Positions 18,277 through 26,617 of a DNA stretch of 64,000 bases are shown here, piece by piece. Every line of letters begins with the position of its first letter. Position 1 is the first letter of the stretch. The DNA is taken from positions 1 through 64,000 of the forward strand of contig CAMSTW010000003.1 of the NCBI GenBank assembly GCA_947063855.1. The letters run 5' to 3'. Both the position numbers and the translations under genes were made by a program. Origin of the DNA: an uncultured Dorea sp. (GTDB lineage: Bacteria; Bacillota; Clostridia; Lachnospirales; Lachnospiraceae). Below the pieces are notes generated by a model that saw only the letters and a program-made list of their open reading frames with translations, was not told the DNA's origin and ran no database searches.

Positions 18277-20265
18277 ATGAAAAATAGTAACAAATATGAG
18301 CGGACATACTTCATGCCGCCGGAGGTTACATACGACTGGGTGAAGAAGGAATATGTGGATAAGCCGCCGATCTGGTGCAGCGTGGACCTACGCGACGGGA
18401 ATCAGGCGCTGATCGAGCCTATGAGTTTAGAGGAGAAGCTTGAGTTCTTCCAGATGCTGGTGGATATCGGATTCAAGGAGATTGAGGTCGGCTTCCCGGC
18501 GGCGTCCGAGACGGAGTACCAGTTTATGCGGACGCTGATCGAGAAGGATATGATACCGGATGATGTGACGGTTCAGGTGCTGACACAGGCGAGGGAGCAT
18601 ATCATCAAGAAGACCTTCGAGGCGGTCAAGGGTGCGCCTCATGCGGTGGTGCATCTGTATAATTCTACCTCGGTGGCACAGAGGGAGCAGGTGTTCAGAA
18701 AGAGTAAGGAAGAGATCAAGCAGATTGCCATCGACGGGGCGAAGCTTCTGCTTAAGCTGGCTTCTGAGACAGACGGGAACTTCACCTTCCAGTACAGCCC
18801 GGAGAGCTTCCCGGGGACAGAGGTGGAGTACGCGGTAGAGGTCTGCAACGCGGTGCTGGATGTGTGGAAGCCTACGGCGGACAATAAGGCGATCATCAAC
18901 ATCCCTACGACGGTGGAGAACGCCATGCCCCATGTGTTTGCCTGCCAGCTGGAGTATGTGAATAAGCATCTGAATTACAGGGACAATGTAATCCTCTGTC
19001 TGCATCCGCACAACGACAGAGGCTGCGGCGTGGCGACGGCGGAGCTGGGGATCCTGGCAGGGGCGGACCGTATCGAGGGAACATTGTTTGGGAATGGGGA
19101 GCGTACCGGCAACGTGGATATCGTGACTATGGGTATGAATATGTATTCCCACGGTGTGGATCCGGGGCTTGATTTCTCCGATATGAAGCACATCCGCGAG
19201 ACCTATGAGAGACTTACCAGGATGCAGGTATACGACCGTCAGCCTTACGCGGGCGACCTGGTGTTCACGGCGTTCTCAGGATCCCATCAGGATGCGATTG
19301 CCAAGGGCATGACCTTTAGAGAGGAGAAGGAATGCGCGACCTGGACGGTTCCCTATCTTCCGATCGACCCCCAGGATGTGGGAAGAAGATACGATTCCGA
19401 CGTAATCCGCATTAACAGCCAGTCTGGCAAGGGCGGCGTCAACTATATCCTGAAGCAGAGCCATGGGATCAACCTGCCTCAGAAGATGCGTGAAGAGGTG
19501 GGATATCTGGTGAAGGATGTGTCTGACAAGGCGCATAAGGAACTGAATCCGGAGTGGGTATACCAGATCTTTTCAGATCATTATATTAACACCAGGCCGG
19601 TCTTCCATATTGACGAATGCCATTTCAGACAGGTGGACGGCATCACATCGGATGTGACCATCAACCACGGCGGCGAGGCCAGAGGGATCACGGCAATGGG
19701 AAATGGGCGTCTGGATGCGGTGAGCAATGCCATCAAGCAGTATTTCAACATCAGTTATGAACTCCGGTTCTATGAGGAGCATTCCCTGACCAGAGGTTCC
19801 TCTTCCAAGGCCGTTTCTTACGTAGGGATTGTCTGCAACGGCAGGACTTTCTGGGGCGTGGGAATCGACGCGGATATTATCAAGTCGTCTATCGAGGCTT
19901 TGACCGTGGCGGTGAATAAGATCGAAGAGATCGGAAGCGCCGAGGCTTGTAAGGATGAGCGGATGATTGAGATCATGAATTACATCCAGGCCAACTATAT
20001 CGACATTACGTTAGACGATCTGGCGGAGAAGTTCTATCTGTCCAAACCGTATATTTCCAAATATATCAAGGAAAAGTCCGGGCTGACCTTTGGAGAAGTG
20101 GTGAAGAAGATCCGGATGAAGAAGGCGAAGGCGCTCCTTAAGAGCAGTAATATGACGGTGGAGAATATTGCGCTGTCTGTGGGGTATCAGAATGTAGAAC
20201 ATTTTAACCGGATGTTTAAGAAGGCTTATAATACGACGCCGATGCAGTTTAGGAATCAGAAGTAG
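18277..20265 (+). CDS. leuA: 2-isopropylmalate synthase fused to AraC-type DNA-binding domain
   Basis: Residues 1 to about 550 are a long-form (mycobacterial-type) 2-isopropylmalate synthase, the first committed step of leucine synthesis. Visible are the catalytic entry WCSVDLRDGNQALIEPM, the metal-site HPHNDRGCGVATAEL, FGNGERTGNVD, and a C-terminal LeuA_dimer regulatory domain (about 430-550) with RGSSSKAVSYVGI. Residues about 560-662 form two AraC-family helix-turn-helices (LDDLAEKFYLSKPYISKYIK and VENIALSVGYQNVEHFNRMF). There is no stop or frame change at the junction. ATG 18277 has AAGGAG 9 bases upstream; an ATG at 18214 is in frame but lacks a good site. leuBCD are not adjacent. Total length is 662 residues, about 100 beyond usual LeuA. 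Confidence 0.92.
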   Translation: MKNSNKYERTYFMPPEVTYDWVKKEYVDKPPIWCSVDLRDGNQALIEPMSLEEKLEFFQMLVDIGFKEIEVGFPAASETEYQFMRTLIEKDMIPDDVTVQVLTQAREHIIKKTFEAVKGAPHAVVHLYNSTSVAQREQVFRKSKEEIKQIAIDGAKLLLKLASETDGNFTFQYSPESFPGTEVEYAVEVCNAVLDVWKPTADNKAIINIPTTVENAMPHVFACQLEYVNKHLNYRDNVILCLHPHNDRGCGVATAELGILAGADRIEGTLFGNGERTGNVDIVTMGMNMYSHGVDPGLDFSDMKHIRETYERLTRMQVYDRQPYAGDLVFTAFSGSHQDAIAKGMTFREEKECATWTVPYLPIDPQDVGRRYDSDVIRINSQSGKGGVNYILKQSHGINLPQKMREEVGYLVKDVSDKAHKELNPEWVYQIFSDHYINTRPVFHIDECHFRQVDGITSDVTINHGGEARGITAMGNGRLDAVSNAIKQYFNISYELRFYEEHSLTRGSSSKAVSYVGIVCNGRTFWGVGIDADIIKSSIEALTVAVNKIEEIGSAEACKDERMIEIMNYIQANYIDITLDDLAEKFYLSKPYISKYIKEKSGLTFGEVVKKIRMKKAKALLKSSNMTVENIALSVGYQNVEHFNRMFKKAYNTTPMQFRNQK

Positions 20266-20296
20266 AGAAATAGCGTCCAGGCAGAAATAAAATCAC

Positions 20297-20338
20297 AGAA
20301 GGCTGTCGGAAAATGATTGTTTGTTCCGATAGCCTTCT
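20297..20338. terminator. Hairpin between converging leuA and AAA-ATPase gene
   Basis: A 15-bp stem with one G-U pair (20297-20311 with 20324-20338) and a 12-base loop. The flanks are only moderately T-rich, so it may act in both directions with modest strength. Confidence 0.65.
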
Positions 20339-20379
20339 CTTGATATATCTTTTCGGTAGTTGTAAGATGTATCAGGATT

Positions 20380-22089
20380 TTAAGCAATTCTCTTGTATGC
20401 AATCCTGCAGGATTTCTTGTAACAGGCGACTCCATACGTGTGGATTACCTTCATATCATGCTGCATCAGGAGCGTTGTATAGTTATTATCTTCAATTTGT
20501 TTCATTGCCTGGGAGCATACATCGTCATAAGCGCCATTTTCCGCGTATTTCATTTCAATAATGCAGCCGATCTTCTCGGCAGGTATCTCAATTAATATAT
20601 CGGTAAAACCAATGCCGGATTCCAGGTTAGATTTGACGATCCAGTCCGCGACTGTCTGCAGTAACCCAAGTAACATGCCATGGTAAAAGCTTTCTTTCAG
20701 TTCCTTCTTGACAAAAGTGTCCCTAATGCTGACTGATTCAGACATAATTTCGTTAAATAACGTCTGAAAATCTGCAGCGTTACCGGTTTTTACTGCGTTG
20801 CAGAAACGATTCCATCTTGCAGTATTGTTGATAATCTTTGATTGAAACCAGGAGCGAATCTTATCTGTATAGATCCCAAGGATTTCTCTATTAGGAATCG
20901 TAAGCTGATGCAGTCTGTTTTCCGGTTTGCGGACATCAGTAAGATATCCTGTTGCAAAAAGAATACTCCACAAGTAGGTCTGACGAATCTCCTGATCCTC
21001 ATTATCCAAATCCGTATAGGTTAATTCTGGTATCAGGATTTTTTCGATACTTTCACCGGATATTAATGTTTCAATCTGATTCCTGGTTGTTGCGGTAGAG
21101 TTTACGATAATGTCTTTTACGATAGCGTTACTGCTGCTGTTTTCCCAATAAGCTTCCATGGGTGCATCTTTTGATACTCTAAGCTTATCACATTGATTAA
21201 GAACATCCCAGGGACAGTAAATATTCGTTTCTCCGAAGTGATATCCGTCATACCATTCTTTTATAGTGTCATACGCATCTTCTATTGAATAATATGCCAG
21301 TAAGCTTCTGACTTCATCATCTGTGAAACCGAAATGTTCTGCATAGTCTGTATCCGAGATGGTTCTGACTTTAAAGTTGTTGAGTCCTGTAAAAATACTT
21401 TCCTTTGCAATCCGCAGGCATCCTGTAATAACTGCAAACTGAAGATGGCGGTTGGTTTTGAGAGCCTGACTGAATAAAGAACGGATCAAGCTGACCATCT
21501 GTGGATAATAGTTGTTCTGATAAGCTTTATCTAACGGCACGTCATATTCGTCAATCAGAAGAATTACCTGTTTTCCGTAGTGTTTTGATAACAGGCTTAA
21601 TAGTGATTTCAGGCTTCCTGTCAGGAAAGAGGTTTTTTCAAAATCTTCCAAAAGAAGCCTTTCGAATTGTTTTTTCTCATATTCTGTAAGCTTCTGACTG
21701 TCCATCAGCATCTGATAATTCATCGCTTCTTCATTGATTACGGAGCCTAACATGTCTCTGGCTTCTTCGAAACTATTGCCTTGCACATCCTTCAGACTGA
21801 TAGAGATTACAGGGTATTTCCCCATATAGGTGTTGCACAAATCACTGTATTCTGAGATTTTAAGGCCTTGAAAGAGGGTGGGATCTGTGCCAGGTTCAAA
21901 AAAGGTTCTCAGCATATCCATATTCAGTGTTTTGCCAAAACGGCGTGGACGGGTAATCAGGTTGACTTCTGCCCAGGAGTTTAACAGTTCTTTTATAAAG
22001 CCGGTCTTATCCACATAGTAGAATCCGGCTGTCCGGATCTTTCTGAACATCTCGATTCCGATGGGAAGTTTCTTTTTTTCCTGTTCCAT
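20380..22089 (-). CDS. AAA-ATPase-like protein with C-terminal PD-(D/E)XK nuclease-like domain
   Basis: From the ATG at 22089 the product has 569 residues beginning MEQEKKKLPIGIEMFRKI. It belongs to the large AAA-ATPase_like/DUF1703 family abundant in gut Clostridia and Bacteroidetes. Visible are the N-terminal YYVDKTGFIKELL and ITRPRRFGKTLNMDML (degenerate Walker A), ILLIDEYDVPLDKA (Walker B), and a C-terminal nuclease-like stretch with LIEIPAEKIGCIIEMKYAE. The cellular role of the family is not established; mobile-element or defence links have been proposed. It is transcribed alone, opposite its neighbours. An ATG farther upstream (22170) is in frame but the extra residues do not look like the family. 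Confidence 0.8.
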   Translation of the reverse strand: MEQEKKKLPIGIEMFRKIRTAGFYYVDKTGFIKELLNSWAEVNLITRPRRFGKTLNMDMLRTFFEPGTDPTLFQGLKISEYSDLCNTYMGKYPVISISLKDVQGNSFEEARDMLGSVINEEAMNYQMLMDSQKLTEYEKKQFERLLLEDFEKTSFLTGSLKSLLSLLSKHYGKQVILLIDEYDVPLDKAYQNNYYPQMVSLIRSLFSQALKTNRHLQFAVITGCLRIAKESIFTGLNNFKVRTISDTDYAEHFGFTDDEVRSLLAYYSIEDAYDTIKEWYDGYHFGETNIYCPWDVLNQCDKLRVSKDAPMEAYWENSSSNAIVKDIIVNSTATTRNQIETLISGESIEKILIPELTYTDLDNEDQEIRQTYLWSILFATGYLTDVRKPENRLHQLTIPNREILGIYTDKIRSWFQSKIINNTARWNRFCNAVKTGNAADFQTLFNEIMSESVSIRDTFVKKELKESFYHGMLLGLLQTVADWIVKSNLESGIGFTDILIEIPAEKIGCIIEMKYAENGAYDDVCSQAMKQIEDNNYTTLLMQHDMKVIHTYGVACYKKSCRIAYKRIA

Positions 22090-22253
22090 AATCTGCACCG
22101 CCTGTCTTAGTCTCAATCGCATTGAAAGGTTTCTATAATAAACCTTAACATAAATCGCCATGCTGTGCAAGCAAGGAACGAGTTACTTTCATAAATGCAT
22201 GGACAGAAACTGAAATAAGTATTAAAATAAATGTATGAAGGAGGATGGGAAGT

Positions 22254-22328
22254 ATGATCATAGCGGCAAGGTATTTGATGACAGGAGACGGTAAGACGGT
22301 GAACTGTGCAGAGGAAATGGATTTTTAA
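22254..22328 (+). pseudogene. 24-codon ORF, possible amidohydrolase N-terminal remnant
   Basis: AAGGAGG, about 8 bases, then ATG opens a 24-residue frame (MIIAARYLMTGDGKTVNCAE...) ending at TAA 22326-22328. The sequence looks like the first strand of amidohydrolase-fold enzymes (an ...TGDG.TV... start), so I read it as the leftover 5' end of a deleted gene, 74 bases before grdX. It could instead be a short leader peptide. The 313-base gap between the AAA gene and grdX otherwise holds only a small hairpin (CCGTAT/ATACGG, about 22330-22360). Confidence 0.35.
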
Positions 22329-22402
22329 CCGTATAGGCGGAAAGACTTCAACCATACGGGCGGCCGTGCAGCTTGTAAAATGATATAGAAGGGAACAAAA
22401 TC

Positions 22403-22792
22403 ATGTGGGAGATTGAGAAAGCAATACTTATCACGAATAATGACCGTGTATATGAGAAATATAAAGAGACGCTGAAGGTTATCTATATGGAGTCTTACGA
22501 GGAGGTTCTTGTGAAGACGCGGGATATGGTCTATGACAGGCATGTTCTGCTCACGCATCCGCAGGCGTCCAGCCTGAAGCCAAACCAGACGCCGTATCGT
22601 TCGGTGATTGTCTATCCAAAGGGAGAAGAGGATAATACGGATGATATTCTCCTGATTGAGAAGTGCCTGGAGACTTATTACCGCTGGCAGGAGATTGCGC
22701 GGACGCCGCAGAAGTATGAGGATAAGGTTGCCTGCGATTTTAAGACGATTGACCTGTCGGTCATTGAGAATGTGATTCCCAGGATTTTATAA
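22403..22792 (+). CDS. grdX: GrdX family protein
   Basis: A 129-residue cytoplasmic protein matching the GrdX family found in glycine, sarcosine and betaine reductase loci. The matching segments are AILITNNDRVYEKY near the start, VLVKTRDMVYDRHVLLTHPQ, SSLKPNQTPYRSVIV and the C-terminal DFKTIDLSVIENVI. The biochemical role of GrdX is unknown. It precedes a TetR regulator and grdE/grdB-like genes, which supports the assignment. No recognisable promoter was found immediately upstream. Confidence 0.8.
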   Translation: MWEIEKAILITNNDRVYEKYKETLKVIYMESYEEVLVKTRDMVYDRHVLLTHPQASSLKPNQTPYRSVIVYPKGEEDNTDDILLIEKCLETYYRWQEIARTPQKYEDKVACDFKTIDLSVIENVIPRIL

Positions 22793-22813
22793 ACCATATT
22801 GGAGGAAAAGAAT

Positions 22814-23512
22814 TTGACTGAGAAGAAAGGCACGTATATAAAAGGATTTTCCAGAAGAGATTATATTCAGAAGGTCCATGAACTGATTCAGAGCGACGGG
22901 CTGAAGGCAGTCTCCATCCGGCGTATTGCCCGGGAGATGGGGTGTTCCTCGGCCAGTCTTTACCGGCATTTTGAGAGTCTGACCGAGCTTCTGTATTATG
23001 CAGAGCTTCGGACTCTCACAACCTACATTCTGAGGCTGAACGAAGGCGAGAAGAGATGGAAGAGTGCATGGGATACTTATATGGGAGTATGGGACTGCTA
23101 CAGCAGAGAGGCATTTGCACATCCGGAAGCTTATAATCTCCTCTTCTTCGAATATAAGAATGAGAAGCTTAAGGACTCCATCATCGAGTATTATAATATG
23201 TTTCCGGAGGATATAAAGGGGACGAGCCATATCTTCTGGACGATGCTCAAATGTGCAGATTTTATGGACCGGGATTTTGAGATGTGCAAGAAGTGTGTCC
23301 GGGAAGGGGCGCTCAGCAGGGAGAATGCCGTTCGCCTGAACCGGATTGCGTGTATGCTCTTTCGGGGGTATTTCACCGAGATTCTGAACGAAGGGATTAA
23401 GCCGGAAGAGATTGATGCCAGAGTCAGGATGTACACATCAGATCTGGAACTAACCGTCTGCACATTAGCCTCCAATATGGACGGGTATGAGGCCTGTTGG
23501 AAAAGCAAATAA
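22814..23512 (+). CDS. TetR/AcrR family transcriptional regulator
   Basis: A 232-residue regulator. The N-terminal helix-turn-helix is clear: SDGLKAVSIRRIAREMG followed by SSASLYRHFESLTELL. The C-terminal ligand domain is Cys-rich around LKCADFMDRDFEMCKKCV and not assignable to a known effector. TTG 22814 is preferred because GGAGG (22801-22805) lies 8 bases upstream; a TTG at 22799 overlaps that site. It sits between grdX and the grdE promoter, which carries two identical 13-bp repeats, so it probably controls that promoter. Confidence 0.85.
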   Translation: MTEKKGTYIKGFSRRDYIQKVHELIQSDGLKAVSIRRIAREMGCSSASLYRHFESLTELLYYAELRTLTTYILRLNEGEKRWKSAWDTYMGVWDCYSREAFAHPEAYNLLFFEYKNEKLKDSIIEYYNMFPEDIKGTSHIFWTMLKCADFMDRDFEMCKKCVREGALSRENAVRLNRIACMLFRGYFTEILNEGIKPEEIDARVRMYTSDLELTVCTLASNMDGYEACWKSK

Positions 23513-23523
23513 TTGCATAAAGG

Positions 23524-23566
23524 GTCTCCGTTGCCAGTTGGAACTGGCAGGGGGCTTTTTTATTTG
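23524..23566 (+). terminator. Intrinsic terminator after TetR gene
   Basis: The arms GCCAGTT (23533-23539) and AACTGGC (23542-23548) sit inside a longer imperfect stem, followed by six T. It separates grdX-tetR from grdE. Confidence 0.7.
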
Positions 23567-23649
23567 CTAATTTTTTCTGTAAATAGAGTCGATAATTAGG
23601 GATAATGCCATATAGAAAAAATAAATATATACTTTTATTTATAAAAAGC

Positions 23650-23678
23650 TTGAATGTTATCGCGATTAGTTGTATAAT
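23650..23678 (+). promoter_or_regulatory. grdE promoter with operator in the spacer
   Basis: TTGAAT (23650-23655), 17 bases, consensus TATAAT (23673-23678). The first 13 bases of the spacer are one copy of the GTTATCGCGATTA repeat, so a bound repressor would sit between the -35 and -10 elements. Confidence 0.75.
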
Positions 23679-23708
23679 ATCACCAACGGATAAAAGTTAT
23701 CGCGATTA
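23656..23708 (+). promoter_or_regulatory. Two identical 13-bp operator-like repeats
   Basis: GTTATCGCGATTA occurs at 23656-23668 and 23696-23708, 40 bp apart start to start (about four helical turns). Each holds the palindromic core ATCGCGAT. The first copy is inside the promoter spacer and the second in the leader. The adjacent TetR regulator is the obvious candidate ligand. Confidence 0.75.
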
Positions 23709-23734
23709 CCGAAAAGTAGAAGGAGGGAACATGT

Positions 23735-25024
23735 ATGAAATTGGAACTCGGTAAGATTGAGATCAGGGATATCCAGTTTGCGGACAGAACCTGCATCGAG
23801 GATCACGTCCTCTATGTGGACAAAGAAGAAGTAGAGAAGCTGGTTCTTAGCGATGACAAGCTGCTTGAGTGTCATCTGGATATCGCAAGACCAGGAGACG
23901 CCACCAGGATTACCCCTGTGAAGGATGTCATCGAACCCCGTGTGAAGGTAAGCGGCGGCGGGGAGATATTCCCGGGTGTGATCGGCAAGGTATCGCCGAC
24001 GGTAGGAGAAGGAAGGACCCACGCCCTTGACGGCTGCTGTGTTGTGACGGTGGGAAGGATCGTAGGATTCCAGGAAGGCGTCATCGACATGAGCGGTCCG
24101 GCGGCAGATTATTGTCCATTCTCCAAGACCGTGAACCTGTGTGTGGTCATTGAACCAAAGGAAGGGCTTGAGACCCATGTATATGAGAGAGCGGGACGTC
24201 TGGCCGGACTCAAGGTAGCGGCTTATCTTGGAGAAGCGGGCAAGGCGGTAGAGCCGGATACGCTGGAAGTATATGAGACGAAGCCGGTATTTCAGCAGGC
24301 GGCGGAGTATCCGGACCTTCCGAAGGTAGGATATGTACATATGCTTCAGTCCCAGGGACTTCTTCATGATACTTACTACTATGGAGTCGACGCCAAGCAG
24401 TTTGTGCCGACCTTCATGTATCCGACAGAGATTATGGACGGGGCTATCGTATCAGGTAACTGCGTGGCGCCGTGTGATAAGGTGACTACCTATCATCATC
24501 TGCACAACCCGGTGATTGACGAGTGCTATAAGAGGCACGGCAAGGAGATCAATTTCATGGGAGTGATCCTGACCAATGAGAATGTATTCCTGGCAGACAA
24601 GGAACGGCATTCCGATATGGTGGCGAAGCTTGCGGAGTGGATGGAGCTGGACGGCGTTCTGATTACGGAGGAAGGATATGGCAATCCGGATACAGACCTT
24701 ATGATGAACTGTCGCAAGGTAGAGCGTAAGGGGACGAAGGTTGTGCTGATCACAGATGAGTTCCCGGGCAAGGACGGTAAGTCCCAGTCACTTGCGGATA
24801 CCTGCGACGAAGCGACGGCGCTGGCTTCCTGCGGACAGGGGAATATGACCTTACAGTTCCCGGCCATGGAGAAAGTGATCGGCATGCAGGATTATATCGA
24901 GAGTCAGATCGGCGGATGGGCAGGATGTATCAACGAGGACGGCTCCTTCGAAGCGGAGATCCAGATTATCATCGCGTCCACGATTGCGAACGGATTCAAT
25001 ACACTTGCTGCAAGAGGATACTAG
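23735..25024 (+). CDS. grdE: Glycine/sarcosine/betaine reductase component B proprotein (GrdE-like)
   Basis: A 429-residue proprotein of reductase component B. In this family the chain is cut before a cysteine that becomes a pyruvoyl group forming a Schiff base with the amine substrate. The expected site is SGNCVAPCDKVTTYHH, with Cys at residue 243. The N-terminal part (GRTHALDGCCVVTVGRIVGF) and C-terminal SCGQGNMTLQFPAMEK fit the family. AGAAGGAGG precedes the ATG. It is followed 20 bases later by the selenoprotein subunit. Whether the substrate is glycine, or sarcosine or betaine (GrdG/GrdI paralogues), cannot be decided here. Confidence 0.9.
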   Translation: MKLELGKIEIRDIQFADRTCIEDHVLYVDKEEVEKLVLSDDKLLECHLDIARPGDATRITPVKDVIEPRVKVSGGGEIFPGVIGKVSPTVGEGRTHALDGCCVVTVGRIVGFQEGVIDMSGPAADYCPFSKTVNLCVVIEPKEGLETHVYERAGRLAGLKVAAYLGEAGKAVEPDTLEVYETKPVFQQAAEYPDLPKVGYVHMLQSQGLLHDTYYYGVDAKQFVPTFMYPTEIMDGAIVSGNCVAPCDKVTTYHHLHNPVIDECYKRHGKEINFMGVILTNENVFLADKERHSDMVAKLAEWMELDGVLITEEGYGNPDTDLMMNCRKVERKGTKVVLITDEFPGKDGKSQSLADTCDEATALASCGQGNMTLQFPAMEKVIGMQDYIESQIGGWAGCINEDGSFEAEIQIIIASTIANGFNTLAARGY

Positions 25025-25044
25025 GAAAGGAGGATTAAGAAGTT

Positions 25045-26361
25045 ATGGCAAAGTATAAGATCGTTCATTATCTCAATCAGTTCTTCGGTGGTATCGGCGG
25101 GGAAGAGAAGGCCGGATTCGAGCCGGAGGTAAGAGAAGAGAAGATTGGTCCGGGCCTTGCGATCGCCCAGGGATTAGGAGAGGATTATGAGATTGTGGCA
25201 ACCGTGATCTGCGGAGATAATTACTTTGGAGAGAATCTTGATACCGCGACGGATACGATTATAGAGATGGTGAAGAGATATGAACCGGACGTATTTGTGG
25301 CAGGACCGGCGTTCAACGCAGGCCGTTATGGCGTTGCATGCGGAACCATCTGCAAGGCGGTAGAGGAGCGGATCGGGATTCCGGTGGTAACCGGGATGTA
25401 TGAGGAGAATCCGGGAGCCGACATGTTCAAAAAGGACGTGATCACGGTGCGTACCGGCAATTCCGCGGCGACTCTTAAGAAGGCGCTGCCAAGTCTTTTG
25501 ACATTGATCAAGAAGATGGCGGCGGGAGAGGAGATCTTGGGGCCGTCCGTCGAAGGATACTTAGAGCGCGGGATCCGTGTGAATTATTTCGCAGAGAAGA
25601 GAGGCGCAACAAGAGGTATGGATATGCTGATCAAGAAGATGGCAAGGGAGCCGTTTGAGACAGATCTTCCGATGCCCAAGTTCGACCGCGTGGCGCCGGC
25701 AGAAGCGATCAAGGATATTAAGAACGCGAAGATTGCGGTGGTTACTTCCGGCGGCGTCGTACCCCAGGGCAATCCGGACCATATCGAGTCCTCTAATGCC
25801 ACGAAGTACGGCGTATATTCCATCGAAGGCATGGACAGCATGTCGCCGGATGATTTTACGACCATCCACGGCGGATATGACAGACAGTTTGTCATGAAGA
25901 ATCCGAATCTGGTGGTTCCGCTGGATGTTCTGCGCGAGATGGAGAAGGAGGGAGAATTCGGCGAACTGGTGAACTATTTCTGTACGACGACAGGAACCGG
26001 TACGGCGACAGGCTCCGCGGCGAAGTTCGGTGATTCCATCGGCAAGAAGTTCGTGGAAGATCATGTAGACGGCGTAATCCTTGTCAGCACATGAGGTACT
26101 TGCACACGTTGCGGTGCAACGATGGTGAAGGGTATCGAGAAGTATGGCATTCCGGTTGTACATATGGCGACTGTAGTTCCGATCTCCAGGACGATCGGCG
26201 CGAACCGGATCATTCCCGGCGTGGGGATCCCGTATCCGCTGGGAGATCCCACACAGGGAGAGACAGATTCTAAGAAGATCCGTAAGCGGATGGTAAGAAG
26301 GGCGCTTAAGGCTCTGCAGGTTCCGGTTCAGGATCAGACTGTATTTGAGAAGGATATCTAG
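25045..26361 (+). CDS. grdB: Reductase component B selenoprotein subunit (GrdB-like), UGA-encoded selenocysteine
   Basis: A 438-residue selenoprotein if the in-frame TGA at 26092-26094 is read as selenocysteine (residue 350). The reading frame continues past it with clear family sequence (VPISRTIGANRIIPGVGIP) to TAG 26359-26361. The motif is U-x-x-C-x-x-C (STUGTCTRCGATMVKG), as in GrdB, where the selenol attacks the substrate bound to the pyruvoyl group of the partner and passes the carboxymethyl group to GrdA. A SECIS-like hairpin lies directly after the UGA. Automatic annotation would stop at 26094 and miss 88 residues. grdA, grdC and grdD are not in the window. Confidence 0.95.
26098..26124 (+). 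other. Bacterial SECIS-like hairpin
   Basis: CGTTGC (26107-26112), loop GGT (26113-26115), GCAACG (26116-26121). The GG of the apical loop begins 19 bases after the UGA, the spacing expected for SelB-dependent selenocysteine insertion. An alternative pairing TTGCAC/GTGCAA overlaps it. Confidence 0.75.
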
Positions 26362-26397
26362 TGCTCCATCCTAATATTCAAGAATTGATGGGGTACT
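26360..26397 (+). other. Hairpin after grdB
   Basis: AGTGCTCCATC (26360-26370) pairs imperfectly with GATGGGGTACT (26387-26397). No T-run follows directly, so it may attenuate or protect rather than terminate between grdB and the NSS gene. The rest of the 256-base gap to 26617 shows no convincing gene or promoter. Confidence 0.4.
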
Positions 26398-26617
26398 GTA
26401 GGACAGGGCATTTTCAGGAGGCTTTTTTATGCAGGTAGACGGTGATATCTTGTCATTGCATTAGTCTCTGGGTTGCCGGTACCGACTTACTTCGGGGGGA
26501 TGTAATGATGTACTCGATGTTTGATTGCGGGAAGTCTTGTGAGGATATTCGTTCAAGATGAACGCGGTCATGTACCCGGCCTTCCTGAAAATGCTCTCTT
26601 TGTAAAGGGGGTACATT

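Noticed and set aside
20380-22089. Transposase or integrase reading of the leftward gene
   Set aside because: The sequence has AAA-ATPase_like motifs and a PD-(D/E)XK-type end, with no DDE motif, no terminal inverted repeats and no target-site duplication.
26122-26361. A separate 79-codon gene after the grdB UGA
   Set aside because: It is in the same frame as grdB and continues its family sequence, so it is the C-terminal part after selenocysteine, not an independent gene.
26429-26464. A 12-codon ORF with AGGAGG before it between grdB and the NSS gene
   Set aside because: It is too short and has no recognisable product; the purine run may be chance. It was not listed as a gene.
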